Origin: Aquisphaera giovannonii
Lineage (GTDB): Bacteria > Planctomycetota > Planctomycetia > Isosphaerales > Isosphaeraceae
Assembly (NCBI RefSeq): GCF_008087625.1
Contig: NZ_CP042997.1
Location: 5,518,001-5,582,000, forward strand
Direction of reading: 5' to 3'
Length of the DNA stretch: 64,000 nt
The notes beneath the pieces were generated by a model. The model worked only from the letters and a program-made list of their open reading frames with translations, had not been told where the DNA came from and searched no databases. Below, piece by piece: positions 1-8,077 of the stretch. How positions within the stretch are numbered: the stretch's first letter is position 1; every line of letters begins with the position of its first letter. Position numbers and translations under genes: made by a program.

Positions 1-1070
1 GTCGGCTGGACGTTGAGGGCGAACTGCTTCAGGGTCGGGTTCTGCGTCGTGGCGATGACCTGAGCCGTGAGCTTCAGGGCGTCGGTGTGCCCCATGATCA
101 TCTGGCTCAGGTAGGTCCGATCGTAGCGGGCGGTGTTCCTGGGGCGGACCTTGCGAAGCGCGGCGACGACGGAGCTCGCCATCGGCGCGGCGGAGGACGG
201 GATCGCGGCCGGGAGATACGTCGCCGTGCTGGCGGCATACCCGCCGAGGGCGAGGGCCCCCTGCTCGTGGTCGCCGATCAGCTTCGCGGAGTAGAGCGCG
301 AGCGAGCTCCGGTTCGTGACGAGGACGGTGATCTGCCCGAGGAAGCGCTCCATGACGTTGATCGCGTAATACGTCGCGAGCGTATTGAGGTCGGACGCCG
401 AGAGGGTGTCGCTGCTCGGGCTCGTCCCGACGGGCGCGATCGTCCCCGTCCCCTGCGCGGCGGCCAGGTCGGCCTGGGCCGTCGGCACGAGGCCGGTCGC
501 GAAGGTGCGGATCGACGCGCCCTGCGCGCCGGCGGACAGTTGCTGGAGCTGGGTCACCAGGTTCGCCTCGGCCTGCACGATCAGGCTGGAGAACGCCTGG
601 TCCACGTTCCCCCCCCGCGCGGCGGCGATCATCTGCTGGGCGAGGGCCTGGTTGTTCCCCGTGATGTTGCCGGGGAGCGTCACGGCGAGGCCGCCCGCGA
701 ACCCGTCCAGGGCCATGTCCACGTTGCGGGCGTCGTTGAGGATCGAGAGGGCCAGCTGCTGGGTCGCCGGATTGGAGCCCGAGAGGGCCTCGAACTGGCT
801 CAGGAAGAGGACCAGGTTGTTGTCGCTGGCGGCGACCTGAAGCGCCGTGACGTCGGCGACGGCGGGGGCGTTGGGGACGTTCACGAGCCCGCCGCCGGTG
901 ACCGGGCCCGCGGTCATCACCCGGGCGGCCGGGGGCGCGACGTGCGCCGGCCTGGCCGTCGGGACGTGGGCGTGGGCGTGGAGGAAGGCCCCGACGTGCC
1001 CCGGGGAGCCCGAAAGCAAGGTCCTCGCCTCGAGGTGGTCACATTCCAGGGGGCAGCGACGCGTCTTCAT
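1..1070 (-). CDS. Secreted DUF4142-domain protein, C-terminus cut off by the window edge
   Basis: The minus frame is open from an ATG at 1070 to the window edge (about 356 codons, no stop), so the C-terminus is missing. Residues 11-20 read CDHLEARTLL, matching the LEPR-LL type motif at the N-terminus of many planctomycete exported proteins. A His/Ala/Pro-rich linker follows to about residue 60. The rest is helical, with two stretches of DUF4142 (ferritin-like) type, including ALYSAKLIGDHEQGAL and, near the edge, YLSQMIMGHTDALKL followed by NPTLKQFA. DUF4142 proteins are exported and of uncertain function. AGGAG lies 8 nt before the ATG. The domain call is by recalled motif. Confidence 0.75.
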   Translation of the reverse strand, partial: MKTRRCPLECDHLEARTLLSGSPGHVGAFLHAHAHVPTARPAHVAPPAARVMTAGPVTGGGLVNVPNAPAVADVTALQVAASDNNLVLFLSQFEALSGSNPATQQLALSILNDARNVDMALDGFAGGLAVTLPGNITGNNQALAQQMIAAARGGNVDQAFSSLIVQAEANLVTQLQQLSAGAQGASIRTFATGLVPTAQADLAAAQGTGTIAPVGTSPSSDTLSASDLNTLATYYAINVMERFLGQITVLVTNRSSLALYSAKLIGDHEQGALALGGYAASTATYLPAAIPSSAAPMASSVVAALRKVRPRNTARYDRTYLSQMIMGHTDALKLTAQVIATTQNPTLKQFALNVQP

Positions 1071-2322
1071 CTCGGGGGCTCCTCTTCGTCGTGGCTCGGT
1101 GGCGGGATGAGATGGCTGCTGGGGCGGTGGACTGGCGGTCACCGGACCGGAATCCGCTTCCCGCGTCCTCGGGAGGGTGAAGGTCAGCGGCGGGGCACGG
1201 CCGGCCGACCGTCCTCCCAAAGAGACCGGCCGGGACGCCCGATGGTCCAGGGCCCGTCCGGCGGACGACCGGACAGGCGGGGTCTTCCCCGAGGCCCGGT
1301 CGGGGAATGGGCCGTCGCCTCAACGCCCGCGAGCCGGACGCGGTGCGGCAAGGTTCGTCCCTCGCGAGCACCGTCCCCGCCAATGCCAGGTAATGTAGAA
1401 CATGGCGCGGCCCCCGCAACAAACTCGACCGCGGGCCCCCGGGGGCGGACCTCGCATGCGGAAGGGGCCCGGGACGCGGCCGCCGGGCGGCGGTTCGACG
1501 TTGCGGGAGACCGGATCCGCCATCGCCCCGGCCATGGCGGATGCAAGGGCGGGCGTCCGGTCTGCGCCCGAGGATCGCGACGAGGCTCCTGCCGATCAGC
1601 ACCTTAAACTTTCGCGGCCGCGTCGCGAAAACGGTCAAACATGGCGCTAGTCCAATAGAGAAGGATTGCGGCGCGGCCGGGATGGGTCACGGGATGAAGG
1701 AGGGTCACCCAGGACGGAAGCTCGGACGCCCCGGCCCCCGCGGGCCGGCATCGGCAGTGGCAATTCGGGACCGGGGAATTTCGGCATCGGCGCTTCTTGC
1801 GCGCGAAACTCGCGGGGTCCGCGCGCGGATCGCTATTAGCAAGGGGCCGTCGCGCGGGCCGGGGCCCGACTTTTCGCGACATCTCCGGCAAGCCGCGGGT
1901 CTGTAGGAGAAGGGGGCCTGTCAGCCCGCGAAGGGAAGGCGAACGGAGGATTCGCGAAAAAACCGGATGGCGGAGCGGGATCGTCCCAACTGCTGGAGCC
2001 CCAACTTGACACTTAGTCCGAGAATCCATGAACACGTGACCACCCGCGTGAGCGGGTGGTTCGGACGGGCGAAGCCTCCAGCCTCCGGCGTCAGCCGGAT
2101 CTGCGGGGCCGGCCTCGGCCCGCGGGAGGAGCCTCGTTCTGGCCTCGATGCCCCGGCGCCCCGGGTCGCACGGACGTGCGAGGCTGGAGGCTTCGCCCGT
2201 CCGAACCACGATCCAACGATCGTGGTCGACCGTGCATGCGGGGTGGTGTCGCCCGTCAAGATCCCCGCGATGGCTCTCCGGTCATTCGGGACGAGCCCGG
2301 CTAAGCCATTCGGAAACCGAGG
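1071..2322. other. Non-coding stretch, no supportable gene
   Basis: Several frames are open here, as expected at this GC content, but none has a convincing start with ribosome binding site or a recognisable protein. The only clear structure is the inverted repeat at 2056-2209. A shorter hairpin (CACCCGC-GTGA-GCGGGTG) sits against its left arm at 2041-2058. Confidence 0.5.
2056..2209. repeat. Perfect 29-bp inverted repeat around a 97-bp spacer
   Basis: Positions 2056-2084 are the exact reverse complement of 2181-2209 (core GGACGGGCGAAGCCTCC against GGAGGCTTCGCCCGTCC). The arms enclose about 96 bp, so transcripts from either strand would fold into a long hairpin. It is palindromic and gene-free, like a miniature transposable element or REP-type element. 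No second copy was seen in this window. Confidence 0.8.
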
Positions 2323-2673
2323 TCAAGATGTTTGAGCGCAGAAACTTGTGTCACGAAATTCGAAGCAAGGTCGCGCGACAACCGGAGCCACGCCGAGACC
2401 GGGACGGATGAACAGACATCCGGACGCGGGGACGACCTTCATGAGGCGGGCCGAGCCGCTGGGAGCCGCCTCGCGCGGGGCGATCTGCCATGCATCGGGG
2501 CGCGGGTACAGGAATAGGGGCCTGCCCCAAGACCGGCTCGTTAGATCAACGGCCAGGTCGAACGCGGCTCGAGCCCCGGCCGGCATGGGGGGGCGCGGAC
2601 GAACTGGAGAGGAGGGTGGGCCGGCCTCGTCCGTCAGGTCGTCCATCCCGGGCGAGACGGCCTCGCCCTGCAT
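2323..2673 (-). CDS. Small hypothetical protein, 116 aa, downstream of the SWIM gene
   Basis: The ATG at 2673 follows the stop of the SWIM-domain gene by 16 nt on the same strand, with GAGG about 9 nt upstream, which suggests translational coupling in a two-gene operon. The protein has a Pro-rich segment (residues 18-31) and then an ordered stretch including AAFDLAVDLTSRSWGRPLFLYPR and RLMKVVPASGCLFIRPG. No signal peptide, membrane segment or known family was recognised. Composition after residue 35 looks like real coding sequence rather than a shadow frame, but identification is weak. Confidence 0.45.
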   Translation of the reverse strand: MQGEAVSPGMDDLTDEAGPPSSPVRPRPPMPAGARAAFDLAVDLTSRSWGRPLFLYPRPDAWQIAPREAAPSGSARLMKVVPASGCLFIRPGLGVAPVVARPCFEFRDTSFCAQTS

Positions 2674-2689
2674 GGAGGTGGCCTCGGGC

Positions 2690-3406
2690 TCAACGGCGCT
2701 CGAGGCCCCAGGCCTCGGCCTGGCGGCGGCCGTTCTCCAGCCCGTCCTGGTAGCCCTGCTCGAAGAGGCGGTCGCGGAGCTCGCGGTCGTAGATCTCCAT
2801 GCGGTCCTCGTGGTCGGCCGGGGTCTCGGCGCCGGTCCAGCGGATGAGCTGGGCCGTCCGGTCGAGCTGGTCCGCCAGGAACCGCCCCACCTCATTGCCC
2901 CAGGCCCGGTAGCCCATGGCCTCGTGCTCGACGATCTCCAGGAACGTGGTCGGCTGGCCGTTGGCCGGGACGCGGGACGTCGGCCGGTCGGGCTCGATCC
3001 GGTGCCGATGCCCGTCGAAGGCGTCCTTCGCGGCCCGGACCTCGGCCTCGACGACCGACGCCGCCGCGGCCGTCCCGTCGCCGGGCCGCTCGAGCAGGCC
3101 GGACGAGACGAGCGCCTTGACGTGCTTGCAGCCGTCCGGGTCGATCCCCGCCCGATGGAAGATGAAGTCGGGGCAGTCGCAGGTGATCCCCTCGTCCGTC
3201 TGGGCGACGTCGTACTCGGTGCCGTCGAACTTGCGGAGCCGGAAGGCCCTGGCCACGCCGGGGGCGTCCACGGCGAGCGAACGGACCTGGTACGCCCCCC
3301 CGTTGATGAACAGGCTCAGGCGCGCCGTGCACTGCGCCGACGGACGGGGCGTGACGCCCTCGGGCAGGTCGTGGATCCTCGGGAAAGAGGCGTGAAGGCT
3401 CGACAT
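2690..3406 (-). CDS. SWIM zinc-finger domain protein
   Basis: A 238-aa cytoplasmic protein. Around residues 75-95 it carries the SWIM signature CxC-x(n)-CxH, seen as CDCPDF then GCKHVKAL, a zinc-binding motif used for DNA or protein contacts. The N-terminal half contains a FRLRKFDGTEYDV strand region typical just before the motif, and the C-terminal 80 residues are helical and charged. Two ATGs are adjacent (3409 and 3406). GGAGG lies 3 nt before the first and 6 nt before the second, so the second is preferred. A near-consensus promoter lies at 3532-3560. The partner and target are unknown. Confidence 0.8.
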   Translation of the reverse strand: MSSLHASFPRIHDLPEGVTPRPSAQCTARLSLFINGGAYQVRSLAVDAPGVARAFRLRKFDGTEYDVAQTDEGITCDCPDFIFHRAGIDPDGCKHVKALVSSGLLERPGDGTAAAASVVEAEVRAAKDAFDGHRHRIEPDRPTSRVPANGQPTTFLEIVEHEAMGYRAWGNEVGRFLADQLDRTAQLIRWTGAETPADHEDRMEIYDRELRDRLFEQGYQDGLENGRRQAEAWGLERR

Positions 3407-3531
3407 CATGACCCTCCCTCGTCGGCAATCCGTTTCTATCCTGCAAGCCCGGGCCGCCGGCCCTGTTCCATCCCGGCGGTTGCGGGCGATATCATCGGGA
3501 GCATGCTTCCTTACCCCGTCCCGTACCACGA

Positions 3532-3560
3532 ATTATAGCCGATAAGTGTAACTCTGTATA
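3532..3560 (-). promoter_or_regulatory. Sigma-70-like promoter for the SWIM gene
   Basis: On the minus strand TATACA (3560-3555), a 17-nt spacer and a perfect TATAAT (3537-3532) are found in the AT-rich gap between this gene and the divergent miaA. The predicted transcript start is about 115 nt before the SWIM start codon. Read from sequence only. Confidence 0.5.
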
Positions 3561-3630
3561 GTGGCGTAGCGGGACTTTTTTCCGGGAGTCGATCCCGGGG
3601 CGTCCCGCCGGCCGGGAGCGTGCTGGGAAC

Positions 3631-4590
3631 GTGAGCGAGCGGCTGCATCGGGCGGTGTATCTGACGGGGCCGACGGCCTCGGGGAAGACGGCGGTGGGCG
3701 TGCGGCTGGCGCGTCGGCTGGGCGCGGAGGTGATCGCGCTGGACTCGATGACGCTCTACCGCGGGATGGACATCGGCACGGCCAAGCCGACGATGGAGGA
3801 GCGGGGGGGCGTGCCGCATCACCTGATCGACGTGCTGGACCCGTGGGAGTCGGCGAGCGTGGCGGAGTACCGGCGGATGGCGGACGCGGCGGCGGCGGAG
3901 GTCGAGGCCCGCGGCCGCCGCGTGCTGTTCGTCGGCGGCACGGCCCTGTACCTGAAGGCGATGCTCCGCGGGCTGTTCGAGGGCCCGGGGGCCGACCCCG
4001 CGGTGCGGTCGAGGCTGGAGGAGGAGGCCGGGCGGATCGGCTCCCCGGCGTTGCACGCGCGCCTGGCGGGGAGCGACCCGGCCACCGCGGCGCGGCTGCA
4101 CCCGAACGACGCGCGGCGGATCGTCCGGGCGTTGGAGGTCCTGGAGCTGACGGGCCGGCCGCTCAGCGAGCTGCAATCGGGGCACGACCGCCCCGCGCCG
4201 CCCGGGACGATGGTCTTCGCCCTGGACCGGCCGCGGGCGGAGCTGCACGCGAGGATCAACGCCCGGGTCGACGCCATGTTCGCGGCCGGCCTGGTGGACG
4301 AGGTCCGCGGCCTGCTCTCCGCGCCGAGGCCCATCGGCGGCGTGCCGGCGCAGGGCGTCGGCTATCTCGAGGTGATCGACCACCTGCAGGGCCGGGCGAC
4401 CCTCCCGTCCGCGGTCGAGCGTGTGAAGGCCCGGACGCGGCAGTTCGCCAAGCGCCAGATGACCTGGTTCCGCGGCCTCTCCGAGGTCCGGCTCCGGCCC
4501 GTCGACCCCTCGATGACGGCGGAGCAAGTCGCCGACGAACTGGCCGGGGCCGTCGAGGAAGGCGCGAGCGATGGCCCCGGGCGGCGATGA
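3631..4590 (+). CDS. miaA: tRNA dimethylallyltransferase
   Basis: MiaA transfers a dimethylallyl group to N6 of A37 in tRNAs that read codons starting with U. The 319-aa product has the P-loop GPTASGKT at residues 13-20, DSMTLYRGMDIGTAKP at 38-52 (substrate-binding region), GGTALYLKA near 110, and a C-terminal RTRQFAKRQMTWFR motif near 275 that contacts the tRNA. The length matches the family. The start is GTG, with GGGAACGTGAGCGAG context and no ATG nearby. It is divergent from the SWIM gene and stands alone. Confidence 0.95.
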   Translation: MSERLHRAVYLTGPTASGKTAVGVRLARRLGAEVIALDSMTLYRGMDIGTAKPTMEERGGVPHHLIDVLDPWESASVAEYRRMADAAAAEVEARGRRVLFVGGTALYLKAMLRGLFEGPGADPAVRSRLEEEAGRIGSPALHARLAGSDPATAARLHPNDARRIVRALEVLELTGRPLSELQSGHDRPAPPGTMVFALDRPRAELHARINARVDAMFAAGLVDEVRGLLSAPRPIGGVPAQGVGYLEVIDHLQGRATLPSAVERVKARTRQFAKRQMTWFRGLSEVRLRPVDPSMTAEQVADELAGAVEEGASDGPGRR

Positions 4591-5051
4591 TCGGTGCCCC
4601 GCCCCGACGGGCACCGGCGGCTCGCCGACCCCGCCTGGGAGGCCGGCGCGGAGTCTTCGACGCCCCGGTACCCCGGCCCGGACGCCGGGGCATCGCCCCG
4701 CCCCGGCCTCGGCCAAGGGATAGCATGTTCACGAGATCACTCCAACACCTTGTCCCTGGTCGGCTCGCGCGTCGTGCCTTCGCCGGGCCGCTCTCCGCCG
4801 GAAGCCGGACGCGGGGGCCCGAGCCCGGCGGGGCGGCGGGGCGGGCCGTCCGCCGATTGCCCTTCCCGGGCGGGGGGGGATCTGCTATCAACCGGGCTGA
4901 CTGGCGGGACCGGGCCGTACCGCGCCGGAGTTGCGCGAATGCGGCGACCGCCCGACGTCCTTCCCGGTCTTCACGCGGGGCTCCGCGGATGCGCGGCGTC
5001 CCGCCGCCTGGCCTCGACCGGGGCCGTTCCCAGGGAGGGGGACTGATTCCA
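4591..5051. other. Intergenic region before the DUF11 gene
   Basis: 460 bp between miaA and the next gene. Several frames are open by composition only. No tRNA, hairpin terminator or convincing promoter was seen. It should contain the leader of the downstream secreted-protein gene, which has a GGAGGGGG run about 12 nt before its ATG. Confidence 0.4.
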
Positions 5052-7022
5052 ATGGGCCGGCGAATCCTGATCCTGATGGCGATTCTGATGCCGACGCTCG
5101 CGGCCCGCCCGGCCGCGCGGGGCCAGGATCCGCCCCTCCCCGCCCCCGCCCCCCCGGACGATGCCGGCGCCCCGCTGCCGCCCGCGGCCTCGGCCGACGA
5201 GTCGCCGATCCGGATCCCGGCGGGGCAGGACGGCGACCTCCCGTCGCTCCCGCACGCCGGGGCGGAGGAGCCCGCGGCGTCGAAGCCCGGGACGCTCGCG
5301 TCAAAGCCCGAGAAGGCCGCCGGGAAGGCGGGCGCGAAGGCCTCGGAGAAGAAGGCCGCCGCGCCGCCGAAGACGCCGAGGCCCGAGGCCAGGCCCCGCC
5401 TGGACGAGGACGTGCAGAGGACCGAGGGCGCCGGCCTTGGCGATCCCGCGGCCCCGCCCGCCGCGGCGAACCCGGCCACGCCGCCGGCCGCGGCTCCGCC
5501 GGCCTCCGAGCCGGCCACGCCGGCCGGATCCGGCTTCGCGATCCCGGCGGACCAGGTGCCGATGGGCAAGCACGAGGTCGTCCTCAGCGTGGAGGTGCAG
5601 GCCCCCCCGGACATCGTCTTCAACCGCGAGCACACCGCCAAGCTGATCGTCCGCAACAGCGGCTCGGCGGACGCGGCCGGCGTGGTCGTCCACGACGAGC
5701 TCCCCCCGGGCCTGGAGTACGTCGGCGCCCAGCCCGAGGCCGAGCGCCCCGCGCCCAACCTGCTGGCCTGGACGATCAGCAACGTCTCCGCCGGGACGGA
5801 GCGGGTCATCCTCCTGAAGGTGAAGCCGACGAAGGCCGACGGCGCCGTGGACCACGCGGCGACCGTCACCTTCCAGGCCGGCAGCAAGGCCACCAGCCGG
5901 ATCCTCAAGCCGCAGCTCAAGGTGGAGGTCGTCCAGACGCCCAGCGAGGGCAAGGTCCTCAAGCACAAGACCGCCGAGTACCGGATCAGCATCACCAATA
6001 CCGGCAACGGCCCGGCGCGGGACGTCGTCGTCAAGGCGGTCCTCAGCAAGGGCCTGCGCTACGGCAGCGTCGACCCGGGGGAGGACAACAGCCTGTCCAA
6101 CCCGATCCCCAAGCTCGTCGCCGGCCAGCGGATGGACCTCGACGCGCTCCAGGTCGAGGCCGCGCAGGGCGGCGAGCAGACGTGCGTGGTGAGGGCGACC
6201 AGCCCGGACGTGGACTTCGACCAGGCCGTCGCCGAGGCCTCGCGGCGGCTCGAGGTCGTCGAGCCGAAGCTCAAGGTGAACATCGACAGCCACGACAAGC
6301 GCTACACCGACACCGTCGCCCCGTACACGATCACGCTGGAGAACGAGGGCACGGCGCCGGCGAGGAACGTGAGGGTCACCGCGACGCTGGGCATGAGCGG
6401 CCGGCTGGTCGCGACCCCGCCCGGGGCCAAGTACGACCCGGCCACGCGCAGGCTCTCGTGGACGGTCCCCCTGATCGAGCCGCACGAGAAGGCCCGGACC
6501 TTCGCCTTCGAGGTCCGCATGGGCGGCGTCGGCCAGTACGAGGCGCTCTTCGACGTGAAGGGCGACACCGGCATCAGCTTCGCCGACCGGCGGATCACCG
6601 ACGTCGAGGGCCTCGCCGACGTGGACCTGGTCGTCCGCGAGAAGCGCCGGGTCGTGGACGTGGACGGCACGACGACGTTCCAGGTGTACCTCCGCAACTA
6701 CGGCACGAAGGAGGCGACCAAGGTCCTGGTCACGGCCAAGCTCTCGGACAACATGAAGGTGGAGGAGACCGGCGGCCACAACGCCAAGTCCTACCTCTCC
6801 AAGGAGACGGGCGAGATCGTCTTCCCGGTCATCGAGCGCCTCGGCGCCGGGAAGGAGATGCTGCTGACGATCAAGGTGAAGGTCGTCAAGCCCGAGCCCA
6901 AGATGGGCACCTGCCGCGTCTTCTGCATGCACGACGGCCTCGACCCGAACGGGAAGCTGGAGGACATGGCCGGCGTCAAGATCGGCGAGTCGCGTCGCAC
7001 GGCGAGCGTCGGCGGGCGGTGA
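5052..7022 (+). CDS. Secreted DUF11-repeat protein
   Basis: A 656-aa exported protein. Residues 1-24 form a signal peptide (MGRRILILMAILMPTLAARP). Residues 25-170 are a low-complexity Pro/Ala/Lys linker. From about 176 onward come successive DUF11 (conserved repeat) beta-sandwich units, each with an NxGxxxAxxVxVxxxLPxGL pattern: NSGSADAAGVVVHDELPPGL, NTGNGPARDVVVKAVLSKGL, NEGTAPARNVRVTATL and NYGTKEATKVLVTAKL. Such repeats are found in cell-surface and outer-membrane proteins; planctomycetes have many. A structural or adhesive role is inferred. The open frame extends far upstream, but the signal peptide fixes the start. Confidence 0.8.
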   Translation: MGRRILILMAILMPTLAARPAARGQDPPLPAPAPPDDAGAPLPPAASADESPIRIPAGQDGDLPSLPHAGAEEPAASKPGTLASKPEKAAGKAGAKASEKKAAAPPKTPRPEARPRLDEDVQRTEGAGLGDPAAPPAAANPATPPAAAPPASEPATPAGSGFAIPADQVPMGKHEVVLSVEVQAPPDIVFNREHTAKLIVRNSGSADAAGVVVHDELPPGLEYVGAQPEAERPAPNLLAWTISNVSAGTERVILLKVKPTKADGAVDHAATVTFQAGSKATSRILKPQLKVEVVQTPSEGKVLKHKTAEYRISITNTGNGPARDVVVKAVLSKGLRYGSVDPGEDNSLSNPIPKLVAGQRMDLDALQVEAAQGGEQTCVVRATSPDVDFDQAVAEASRRLEVVEPKLKVNIDSHDKRYTDTVAPYTITLENEGTAPARNVRVTATLGMSGRLVATPPGAKYDPATRRLSWTVPLIEPHEKARTFAFEVRMGGVGQYEALFDVKGDTGISFADRRITDVEGLADVDLVVREKRRVVDVDGTTTFQVYLRNYGTKEATKVLVTAKLSDNMKVEETGGHNAKSYLSKETGEIVFPVIERLGAGKEMLLTIKVKVVKPEPKMGTCRVFCMHDGLDPNGKLEDMAGVKIGESRRTASVGGR

Positions 7023-7186
7023 CGTGGCCCGGCGTTCGGGCCGGACGCCCGATGCGGGCCGCGATCGCAATCCGCGGGTTCCCGCCTCCCTCGTACCTCG
7101 GCATCGCTGGCCGGACGTGCGCCGATCTGCGAGAATGAGGACGGGCGGGAGCGGGCGGAGGAGCGACTCCGGAGGCGGAGGGCGTC

Positions 7187-7894
7187 ATGAGCACGATCGA
7201 CATCACGATCGACAGGGCGGCGCAGGCCGCGGAGGTCGTCTACCCCGACAGCGACGGTCGGCCGATGGCGGATAACACGCTCCAGTACAAATGGATTGTG
7301 ATCATCAAGGAAAACCTGGAAGTGATTTTCCAGGGAAGGGATGACGTGTTCATCGCGGGGGACCTGCTGTGGTACCCGGAGGAGGGCAAGAAGACCGTCT
7401 GCATGGCGCCGGACGTGCTCGTGGCGGTCGGCCGGCCGAAGGGCTATCGCGGGTCGTACAAGCAGTGGGAGGAGGAAGGCATCGCGCCGCAGGTGGTGTT
7501 CGAGGTGCACTCGCCGAACAGCCAACCCGACGAGGTGATGCGGAAGCTGGTCTTCTACGACCGTCACGGGGTCGAGGAGTATTACTACTACGACCCGGAG
7601 ACGGGGACGCTGACGGGATTCGTCAGGGACGATCGCGGGCTGGCCGACGGGATCGACATGAGGGGATTCCGGAGCCCGCGGCTGGGCATCCGGTTCGAGC
7701 CGGGCGAGGGCGAGGACAGCCTGAGGATCTTCGGCCCCGACGGCGAGCCGTTCCAGACGACGCTCCAGTTCGTCGCCGAGCGGGATGAGGCGCGGAGGGA
7801 GGCCAGGGCCGAGCGAAATCGCGCCGACGAGGAGCGCGCCCGGGCCGATCGCCTGGCCGCGAGGCTCCGCGAGCTTGGCGTCGAGCCGGAGTGA
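7187..7894 (+). CDS. Uma2-family (DUF820) restriction-endonuclease-like protein
   Basis: A 235-aa protein with the Uma2/DUF820 PD-(D/E)xK-like fold. APDVLVAVGRPKGYRGSY (around 78-95) and VVFEVHSP (around 104-111) provide the acidic residues, and KLVFYDRHGVEEYYYYDP (around 122-139) is the family's most recognisable segment. Residues 198-235 are an Arg/Ala/Glu-rich helix, often seen as a coiled-coil tail in this family. Uma2 genes are greatly expanded in planctomycetes and cyanobacteria, and their targets are unknown. Start support: GGAGG 5 nt before the ATG. Confidence 0.9.
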   Translation: MSTIDITIDRAAQAAEVVYPDSDGRPMADNTLQYKWIVIIKENLEVIFQGRDDVFIAGDLLWYPEEGKKTVCMAPDVLVAVGRPKGYRGSYKQWEEEGIAPQVVFEVHSPNSQPDEVMRKLVFYDRHGVEEYYYYDPETGTLTGFVRDDRGLADGIDMRGFRSPRLGIRFEPGEGEDSLRIFGPDGEPFQTTLQFVAERDEARREARAERNRADEERARADRLAARLRELGVEPE

Positions 7895-8077
7895 GGTCCC
7901 TCGCCGAGGTTGGCCCGGAGGGCGGCGCGGCGTACAATCGGGGAAGACCCAGGGATGCAGGGCGTTTGCGCCGGGACCTCCCGACGTTCCTCCTCGAAGC
8001 GTGGGATCCCACCGATGCCCCGATGCAACGCGGCGGTTCTCCCCCTCTCCTCGTCCGATGATGTCCAAGGGGGCGGG

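Noticed and set aside
3557-3562. TATAGT as a plus-strand -10 for miaA
   Set aside because: There is no acceptable -35 at 16-18 nt upstream, so it was not reported as a promoter.
3843-5051. In-frame extension of the DUF11 protein back across miaA
   Set aside because: The frame is open by chance; a signal peptide and ribosome binding run support the start at 5052.
4931-7138. Other-frame protein across the DUF11 gene
   Set aside because: Gly/Arg/Pro-rich shadow without features.
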